NCBI GenBank assembly: GCA_003152275.1
Contig: PLZU01000098.1
Location: 66,994-114,166, forward strand
From: Actinomycetota bacterium
GTDB lineage: Bacteria > Actinomycetota > Thermoleophilia > Gaiellales > Gaiellaceae
DNA length: 47,173 nucleotides
Direction: 5' to 3'
Both the position numbers and the translations under genes were made by a program. This document shows, piece after piece, positions 41,973-47,173 of the stretch (position 1 is its first letter; each line of letters begins with the position of its first letter). The notes below the pieces were generated by a model that saw only the letters and a program-made list of their open reading frames with translations, had not been told where the DNA came from and did no database searches.

Positions 41973-43216
41973 CTACGCGCAAGAAGCAGCGCTCGCTCGA
42001 ATGGCAGCTCCTCGTGCTCGTTCCGCTTGCGCTGACGGCGTTCGGGCTCGTGATGGTCTACAGCGCGACGTCCTCTTCGGCGGCGCTCGGTAACGGCAAC
42101 CCGGTTGGCTATCTCGAGCGGCAAGCCGCGTACGCGCTCCTCGGCATCACGCTGATGATCTGTGCGGCACGCACCGACTTCCGCAAGCTGCGCCATCTCG
42201 CGCCCGGTCTCGTGATCGTGGCGCTCGGGCTCTGCCTCGCGGTGCTCGTCGTCGGCAACCGGATCAACGGCGCGCGCCGCTGGATCGGCTTCGGCCCTGC
42301 CGCCTTCCAGCCGTCGGAGCTCGCCAAGCTCGCGATCCTCGTCTGGGTCGCCGCGTACCTCGCGCGCAAGCCGCCGCCGCGAACGCTCAAGGATCTCGCG
42401 CGCCCGCTCGGCTTGCTCGTCGGCGTCTTCTGCGTCGTGATCCTCGTCGAGCCCGACCTCGGCACGGTGATCACGATCGTCGTGATGGTCGGCGCGATGC
42501 TGCTCGTCGCCGGCACGCCGTTGCCGACGCTCGCGACCGCCTACGGGATCGTCTTTGGGCTCGCCGCGATCGTGTCGTGGGCCTCGCCGTATCGCCGCGC
42601 GCGACTGCTCGTCTTCCTCAATCCCTGGAAGGACCCGACGAGCAACGGCCTCCAGAACGTGCAGGCGCTGATCAGCCTCGGCTCCGGCGGCATCTTCGGC
42701 CGCGGGCTCGGCGAGGGCGTGATCAAAAACCGCTACCTCCCGGAGGCGCACACCGACATGATCTTCGCCGTCATCGGCGAGGAGCTCGGCCTGATCGGCG
42801 TCTCCCTCGTGATGCTGGCCTACTGCGCGCTCGCCTACGCCGGTCTCCGGCTCGCCATCTCCTGCAGGGATCCCTTCGGGAAACGCCTTGCCGCCGGCAT
42901 CACCGCGCTCATCACGGGCCAGGCCGCGATCAACCTCGCCGCCGTGCTCGGGCTCGCCCCACTGACCGGAATCCCGCTGCCGTTCGTCTCCTACGGCGGC
43001 TCGAGCCTCGTCATCGCGCTCCTGTCGGTCGGGATCCTCCTTAACATCGCCCGTGGTCATGGGAGAGCAGAGGCAGCTCCGGTGTCTGATCGCGGCCGGG
43101 GGCACGGTGGGTCACGTCGCGCCCTCGCTCGCGGTGGCGGAAGCGCTGCGCGTGCGCGGGGTGGAAGTGACGTTCGCCGGGTCGCCGGATCGCGTCGAGG
43201 CGCGGCTCGTTCCTGA
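41969..43216 (+). CDS. ftsW: Septal peptidoglycan glycosyltransferase FtsW
   Basis: 415 residues of the SEDS family with about ten membrane helices. Signatures are VMVYSATS, NGARRWIGFGPAAFQPSELAKLA, the catalytic-Asp region VEPDLGTVITIV, LGEGVIKNRYLPEAHTDMIFAVIGEELG and LPFVSYGGSSLVIAL. It polymerises lipid II at the septum with FtsI. The conserved part ends near residue 364 (GILLNIARGH). The last 50 or so residues are a Gly/Arg/Ala-rich tail written out of frame over the start of murG, an overlap of 158 nt. Confidence 0.94.
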   Translation: MTTRKKQRSLEWQLLVLVPLALTAFGLVMVYSATSSSAALGNGNPVGYLERQAAYALLGITLMICAARTDFRKLRHLAPGLVIVALGLCLAVLVVGNRINGARRWIGFGPAAFQPSELAKLAILVWVAAYLARKPPPRTLKDLARPLGLLVGVFCVVILVEPDLGTVITIVVMVGAMLLVAGTPLPTLATAYGIVFGLAAIVSWASPYRRARLLVFLNPWKDPTSNGLQNVQALISLGSGGIFGRGLGEGVIKNRYLPEAHTDMIFAVIGEELGLIGVSLVMLAYCALAYAGLRLAISCRDPFGKRLAAGITALITGQAAINLAAVLGLAPLTGIPLPFVSYGGSSLVIALLSVGILLNIARGHGRAEAAPVSDRGRGHGGSRRALARGGGSAARARGGSDVRRVAGSRRGAARS

Positions 43217-44135
43217 ACGCGGGTACGCGTTCGACGCGTTCCGTGTGGCCGGCTTCCCCCGTCGCCCCGGACCGCAGCTCCTGCGCGCGCTCGCGCTTGC
43301 GGCGGTGGCGCCCCTGGCGTGCCTCCGCATCCTCGCGCGCCGGCAGCCTGACGTCGTGCTCGGCGGCGGCGGGTACGTCGGCGGCCCCATGGTGCTCGCG
43401 GCGTGGCTGCGCCGGATCCCGGCCGCGCTCACAGAGGCGGACGCGCACATCGGGCTCGCGAACCGGCTCGCTGCGCCGTTCGTGAAGCGGCTCTTCCTCG
43501 CGTATCCCAGTCCGCGAACGAGCGCGAAGGCGCGCGTCGTCGGCCGGCCGATCCCGTCGAGCTCGCACACGGTCTCGCGGGAGCAGGCGCGCCGCGAGCT
43601 CGGACTGCCGGAAGACGGCCCTGTTGTGCTGGTCTTCGGCGGGAGTCAGGGCGCGCGCACGCTGAACGATGTAGCGGTGGATGCTTGGGGCACCGCGGGG
43701 CCCGCCGTCTTGCACCTGAGCGGCGAGCGAGACTATGACGACCTTCGTGGTCGCGTCACGCGAGACGACTACAAGCTGCTTTCCTTCATCGACGACTTCG
43801 GAGCGGCACTTGCCGCAGCCGACATCGTGGTCTCGCGGGCGGGAGGGTCGGTGTGGGAGGTCGCGGCCGCCGGCCGACCAGCCATTCTCGTTCCCTATCC
43901 GCACGCAACCTCGAATCACCAGCTCAAGAACGCCGAGTACTTCGACCAGGCGGGTGGCGCGCGCATCGTGCGGGACGATCAAGCGCACGAGCAGGTGCCC
44001 GAGCTCGTCGCGGATCTGCTTTCCAAGCCCGAGTTGCGGGAGCGCATGGGCAACGCGATGCGCGCCGCCGCCAAACCCGATGCCGCCGACCAGATTGCCG
44101 ATGAGCTCGTCGCGCTCGCAACCGCTCACTGGTAG
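43059..44135 (+). CDS. murG: UDP-GlcNAc transferase MurG
   Basis: 358 residues. Blocks are the N-terminal loop CLIAAGGTVGHVAPSLAVAEAL (GTxGHV type), the GGGGYVGGPMVLAAWL loop, VFGGSQGARTLND, the UDP-GlcNAc-binding SRAGGSVWEVAAAGRPAILVPYPHATSNHQLKNA. It makes lipid II from lipid I on the inner face of the membrane. ATG 43059 is preferred over GTG 43053. A TAACAT hexamer at about 43030 could be an internal promoter. The start lies deep within the ftsW frame. Confidence 0.95.
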   Translation: MGEQRQLRCLIAAGGTVGHVAPSLAVAEALRVRGVEVTFAGSPDRVEARLVPERGYAFDAFRVAGFPRRPGPQLLRALALAAVAPLACLRILARRQPDVVLGGGGYVGGPMVLAAWLRRIPAALTEADAHIGLANRLAAPFVKRLFLAYPSPRTSAKARVVGRPIPSSSHTVSREQARRELGLPEDGPVVLVFGGSQGARTLNDVAVDAWGTAGPAVLHLSGERDYDDLRGRVTRDDYKLLSFIDDFGAALAAADIVVSRAGGSVWEVAAAGRPAILVPYPHATSNHQLKNAEYFDQAGGARIVRDDQAHEQVPELVADLLSKPELRERMGNAMRAAAKPDAADQIADELVALATAHW

Positions 44136-45294
44136 GCGCATCTGGATCGCCGGGATCGGCGGTGCAGGCATGAGCGCGTACGCGCTCGTTGCGCACGCGT
44201 GGGGCGCCGAGGTCGCCGGCTGGGACCGAGTCGAGACGCCGTACCTCGCACACCTTGCAGGTATCGACGTGACGATCGGGCCCGAGCCACCATCCCCACC
44301 GAGCGGCTGGGAGGTCTACGTATCGACCGCGTACGCGGGACGTGTCGAGGGGCGCCCGCGCGCAGACCTGCTCGCGGAGCTCGTCTCACTCCGCTCGACG
44401 ATCGTTGTCGCCGGCGCGCACGGCAAGACGACGACGAGCGGGATGATCGCGTTCTGTCTCGACCGGCTCGGGCTCGACCCGGCCTTCCTGATCGGCGGTG
44501 AGATCCCACAGCTCGGCGGCAACGCGCGCGCCGGGGGCGGCCTCCTCGTCGTGGAGGGCGACGAGTCGGATCGGTCGGTCGCCGCGCTTCGTCCCCACAT
44601 CGCGGTCCTGTTGAACGTCGACCTCGACCACCATGCGACCTTCGGCACGCGCGCCGAGGTAGGAGAGCTGTTTGACACCTGGCTCGCAGAGGTGCCGCAC
44701 GTCGTTCGTGCCGAGCAGCTCGAGCCCGTCGCGCTCGAGCTTGCTGTCGCCGGCGAGCACAACCGCCTTAATGCCGCCGCAGCGATCGCGGCGCTCGCGC
44801 TCGCGGGCGTCCGACGCTCCGATGTCGAGCGCGTGATCGTCGAGTTCACCGGCGCCGCGCGGCGACTCGAGCGCAAGGGGGACGCCGGAGGCGTCGGCGT
44901 CCTCGACAGCTATGCGCACCACCCGGCCGAGCTCGCCGCCGATCTCGCCGCGGTCCGCAAGGGCGGCCGTGTGCTCGCGCTCTTCCAGCCGCATCTGTAC
45001 TCGCGGACCGTTCACCTCGCTCGCGAATTCGCCGTCGCGCTCGCCACGGCGGATGCGGTGTGCATCACGGATATCTATCCGGCGCGCGAGGAGCCCTTAC
45101 CGGGCGTGACCGGGCGGCTGATCGTCGATGAGCTCGCACAGGTTCGGCCGGGGATGCGCATCGGCTGGGCGCCGTCGCTCGACGATGCCGCGCGCATGGT
45201 CGCTTCGTGGGCACGTCCAGGCGACACCGTCCTCACGCTTGGCGCGGGCGACGTCGATCGCGCCGCACCACTTCTGCTGGAGCTGCTCGCGTGA
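44101..45294 (+). CDS. murC: UDP-MurNAc--L-alanine ligase MurC
   Basis: 397 residues from ATG 44101, shorter than the usual 450-490. Seen are the dinucleotide-like loop IWIAGIGGAGMSAYALVAHAWG, the P-loop VVAGAHGKTTTSGMIA, VEGDESDRSVAALRPHIAVLLNVDLDHHATF, EHNRLNAAAAIAA, and the C-terminal domain DSYAHHPAELAADLAAVRKGGRVLALFQPHLYSRT. It adds the first peptide residue to UDP-MurNAc. The start overlaps murG by 35 nt, and the stop overlaps murB by GTGA. Confidence 0.93.
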   Translation: MSSSRSQPLTGRRIWIAGIGGAGMSAYALVAHAWGAEVAGWDRVETPYLAHLAGIDVTIGPEPPSPPSGWEVYVSTAYAGRVEGRPRADLLAELVSLRSTIVVAGAHGKTTTSGMIAFCLDRLGLDPAFLIGGEIPQLGGNARAGGGLLVVEGDESDRSVAALRPHIAVLLNVDLDHHATFGTRAEVGELFDTWLAEVPHVVRAEQLEPVALELAVAGEHNRLNAAAAIAALALAGVRRSDVERVIVEFTGAARRLERKGDAGGVGVLDSYAHHPAELAADLAAVRKGGRVLALFQPHLYSRTVHLAREFAVALATADAVCITDIYPAREEPLPGVTGRLIVDELAQVRPGMRIGWAPSLDDAARMVASWARPGDTVLTLGAGDVDRAAPLLLELLA

Positions 45295-46172
45295 AGCTCG
45301 AGGAACGCGTCGAGCTCTCGCGCTACACAACGCTCGGCACCGGTGGCCCGGCGCGCGCGTTCGCGCGGCCGGAGTCGGTCGCCGACGTCGAGGAGCTGCT
45401 GCGCTGGGCCGCGGAGCAGGAACTTCGCGTCGCGACGGTCGGGCTTGGTTCGAACCTGCTCGCCGCGGACGAGGGCGTCGACGCACTCGTGCTGAAGCTC
45501 GGCGGCGAGCTTGCCGCCGTCGACTCGGACGGCACGCTCGTGGCGGCCGGCGGCGGCGCCGCGAACGCGGTCGTGCTCCACCACGCGCGTGATGCGGGGC
45601 TCGGAGGCTTCGAATTCGCGTGCGCGATCCCGGGGACGATCGGCGGCGGGGTCTGGATGAACGGCGGGGCCTACGGCGGAGACTTCGCACAGGTGCTCGA
45701 GCGCGCGCTCGTCACGACCACAGAGGGCTCCGGCCACCTGACCCCTTCAGAGCTTGGGCTCTCGTACCGGCACTCGAACCTCCGGCACGGGCAGGTTGTT
45801 GTCGCGGCCGAGCTTCGGTTGAGCCACCGCGACCGGGACGAGATCAAAGAGGAGGTCCGCGGCCTGAACGCTCGGCGCAAGGCGGCGCAGCCGACGAACC
45901 GGCGGACGTTCGGCAGCGTCTTCAAGAACCCTGAGCACGAGCTCACCGCCGGACGCATGCTCGAGGCCTGCGGCTTGAAGGGCCATCGGATCGGTGGGGC
46001 GCAGATCTCGCCCAAGCACGCGAACTTCATCGAGAACGCCGGCGGGGCCAAAACGGCGGACGCGATCGCCCTGATGGTGGAGGCGCGGCGGCGCGCCCAC
46101 GAGCAGTACGGCGTCGAGCTGCGGCACGAGGTCGAGTTCCTCGGTGAGCTCGAGCTACCGCCGCTCGGGTAG
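45291..46172 (+). CDS. murB: UDP-N-acetylenolpyruvoylglucosamine reductase MurB
   Basis: 293 residues of the FAD-dependent type. Signatures are TTLGTGGPARAFARPESVADV, VATVGLGSNLLAADEGVDALVLKL, the flavin loop CAIPGTIGGGVWMNGGAYGGD, LSYRHSNL, GSVFKNPEH and GAQISPKHANFIENAGGA, with a C-terminal Glu-containing strand. It reduces enolpyruvyl-UDP-GlcNAc to UDP-MurNAc. The GTG at 45291 overlaps the murC stop. Confidence 0.95.
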   Translation: MKLEERVELSRYTTLGTGGPARAFARPESVADVEELLRWAAEQELRVATVGLGSNLLAADEGVDALVLKLGGELAAVDSDGTLVAAGGGAANAVVLHHARDAGLGGFEFACAIPGTIGGGVWMNGGAYGGDFAQVLERALVTTTEGSGHLTPSELGLSYRHSNLRHGQVVVAAELRLSHRDRDEIKEEVRGLNARRKAAQPTNRRTFGSVFKNPEHELTAGRMLEACGLKGHRIGGAQISPKHANFIENAGGAKTADAIALMVEARRRAHEQYGVELRHEVEFLGELELPPLG

Positions 46173-46203
46173 GAGCGCCCCCACCCGCGGCGAACCTGGC
46201 CGG

Positions 46204-47037
46204 ATGGCCGGCCGGCGACGACCCGTCGAGGCACGGGCGCCGCGAGCACGCGCGCCGACCGTCGCTCTGCCTCGCGCCAAGGAGCGTTCGGGCTTCTGGG
46301 CCCTCGCGCGCTTCGCACCATCTCGTCGCTCGCTCGCGCTTGGCGTTGGACTGATCGCCCTCGCCGCCGGGGCCTATGCGGTCGCGCGGCAGACCTCCGC
46401 ATTCGCGATCGGGCGTCTCGACGTCACGGGTGCACCCGCCGACGTCCAGCAGCAGGTGAGGCGGGTCCTCGCACCGCTGATCGGCACGAACCTGCTCTCA
46501 CTCGACGGCGGAGCGCTCGAACGCCGGGCAGAGGCGCTCCCGACAGTCGTTTCCGTGGGCTATGACCGCGCCTTCCCGCACACCCTCCGCGTCCATGTAG
46601 TGCCGGAGCTGCCGGTCGCCGTGCTCCATCGCGGCACCGAGACCTGGCTCGTGTCGGCGCGGGGGAGAGTCGTCCAACGCGTCCCGACCGGCACGTATCC
46701 GGCGCTCGCGCGGATCTGGGTGCCGCGGAAAACGGACGTCGCCATCGGCGCGTTCCTGGCGCCGGAGGCGGGCGGGACAGCCGCCCGCACGCTCGCCCTG
46801 GCCGCGCGCTTCCCGGCCCGCATCTCGACCGTCTCGCTCGCCCACGGCGAGCTCGTCTTCCGTTTGCACTCCGGTCTCGAGCTGCGGCTCGGCGATCCGA
46901 CCGACGTCCGGCTGAAGCTCGCGATCGCACGGCGTGCGCTCGCGCAGCTCCCTGTGGGCGCAACCTACGTGGATGTCAGTGTTCCCGGCCGCCCCGTCGC
47001 TGGTACGAACAACCCTAAACTCTCAGGTAGAGGATGA
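46204..47037 (+). CDS. ftsQ: Cell division protein FtsQ
   Basis: 277 residues from ATG 46204. A basic cytoplasmic tail of about 35 residues, a membrane helix (SLALGVGLIALAAGAYAVA), a POTRA domain (FAIGRLDVTGAPADVQQQVRRVLAPLIGTNLLSLD) and the beta domain (YDRAFPHTLRVHVVPELPVAVLHRGTETWLVSARGRVV) follow. Low identity is normal for FtsQ, and position after murB supports the call. GTG 46144, overlapping murB, is an alternative start. FtsQ recruits FtsB and FtsL to the septum. Confidence 0.9.
   Translation: MAGRRRPVEARAPRARAPTVALPRAKERSGFWALARFAPSRRSLALGVGLIALAAGAYAVARQTSAFAIGRLDVTGAPADVQQQVRRVLAPLIGTNLLSLDGGALERRAEALPTVVSVGYDRAFPHTLRVHVVPELPVAVLHRGTETWLVSARGRVVQRVPTGTYPALARIWVPRKTDVAIGAFLAPEAGGTAARTLALAARFPARISTVSLAHGELVFRLHSGLELRLGDPTDVRLKLAIARRALAQLPVGATYVDVSVPGRPVAGTNNPKLSGRG
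47016..47021 (+). promoter_or_regulatory. Possible promoter near the ftsQ 3' end
   Basis: TAAACT lies in a locally AT-richer stretch with an imperfect inverted repeat (CTCT...AGAG, 47020-47032), upstream of the small frame at 47042 and the presumed ftsZ. Actinobacterial ftsZ genes commonly have promoters here. Confidence 0.4.
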
Positions 47038-47041
47038 GACT

Positions 47042-47143
47042 ATGAACGCTCCACCTCTGATTGACAGCGAGTTTCCGCCCATCTACCCTGCGCCGCGACG
47101 TTTGTTTTCCCGCCCCGATCCTCTACTGAAGCTTCAGGTGTAG
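47042..47143 (+). CDS. Possible 33-residue proline-rich peptide before the next division gene
   Basis: ATG 47042 lies 5 nt after the ftsQ stop and is preceded by AGAGGATGAG, a good ribosome-binding region. The 33-residue product has two Pro-Pro pairs (NAPPLID and EFPPIYPAPRR) and a basic end. Its composition is AT-richer than that of the cluster genes. It could be a leader peptide affecting the next gene, or a chance frame. Confidence 0.35.
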   Translation: MNAPPLIDSEFPPIYPAPRRLFSRPDPLLKLQV

Positions 47144-47148
47144 ACCCT

Positions 47149-47173
47149 ATGAGCATGCGCGACCAGTCGGGCA
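47149..47173 (+). CDS. Start of the next division gene, probably ftsZ (partial)
   Basis: ATG 47149 (or 47155) follows AGGTG by 8 nt, and the frame reads MSMRDQSG to the window end. Only position, after ftsQ in an actinobacterial-type cluster, suggests FtsZ. The sequence itself is too short to confirm it. Confidence 0.4.

Overview
The window is about 47 kb of GC-rich, densely packed bacterial chromosome. I infer an actinobacterium, most likely of the Thermoleophilia (Gaiellales/Solirubrobacterales) type. The reasons are strongly G/C-ending codons, many GTG starts, a single-chain PafB-PafC (double WYL) regulator, a LexA box of the CGAAC type, a meso-DAP type MurE and an actinobacterial-style division cluster. 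The genus cannot be fixed from the sequence alone. I see no rRNA, tRNA, CRISPR array, prophage or insertion sequence.

Layout. 1-4.3 kb: the end of a MIP18-family Fe-S assembly gene, a quinone-oxidoreductase-like dehydrogenase, and queG followed by a GAF histidine kinase. 4.3-10.7 kb, mostly minus strand: PafBC, a CRAT-type zinc-binding protein, two small zinc-ribbon proteins, an aldehyde dehydrogenase, a lactonase-like metallo-hydrolase and a lone cyclic-nucleotide-binding domain. 10.7-13.9 kb: thiolase, MFS permease and 3-hydroxyacyl-CoA dehydrogenase. 13.9-19 kb: a secreted DMFase-like protein diverging from a secreted protein/response regulator/histidine kinase unit. 19-24.5 kb: queA-tgt-yajC-secDF (fused)-BMFP. 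24.5-28.3 kb: a membrane protein, an MprF/LysX-like DUF2156 protein and a UbiB-family kinase. 28.3-32.3 kb: dinB under a LexA box, a degenerate response regulator with a frameshifted end, a small membrane protein, an ECF sigma factor coupled to ogt, and a PfkB kinase. 32.4 kb to the end: the dcw cluster mraZ-rsmH-ftsL-ftsI-(54-aa ORF)-murE-murF-mraY-methyltransferase-murD-ftsW-murG-murC-murB-ftsQ-(33-aa ORF)-probably ftsZ.

How the genes work together. Tgt, QueA and QueG are the last three enzymes of queuosine tRNA modification. YajC and SecDF assist Sec protein export. DinB, Ogt and PafBC are DNA-damage functions. The dcw genes build lipid II and the divisome from one promoter that carries a classic MraZ operator.

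Two architectural themes stand out. First, many genes that are not inside operons carry a TANNNT -10 hexamer only 6-9 nt before the start codon, which predicts leaderless mRNAs. Second, six of seven convergent gene pairs overlap at, or lie within a few bases of, their stop codons. Local oddities include a CTG start for murF, a methyltransferase embedded in the dcw cluster, a long ftsW/murG overlap, 11-bp tandem repeats before queA, and short palindromic repeats of the GTGTCAGACAC / GGGGTCTGACCCC kind.
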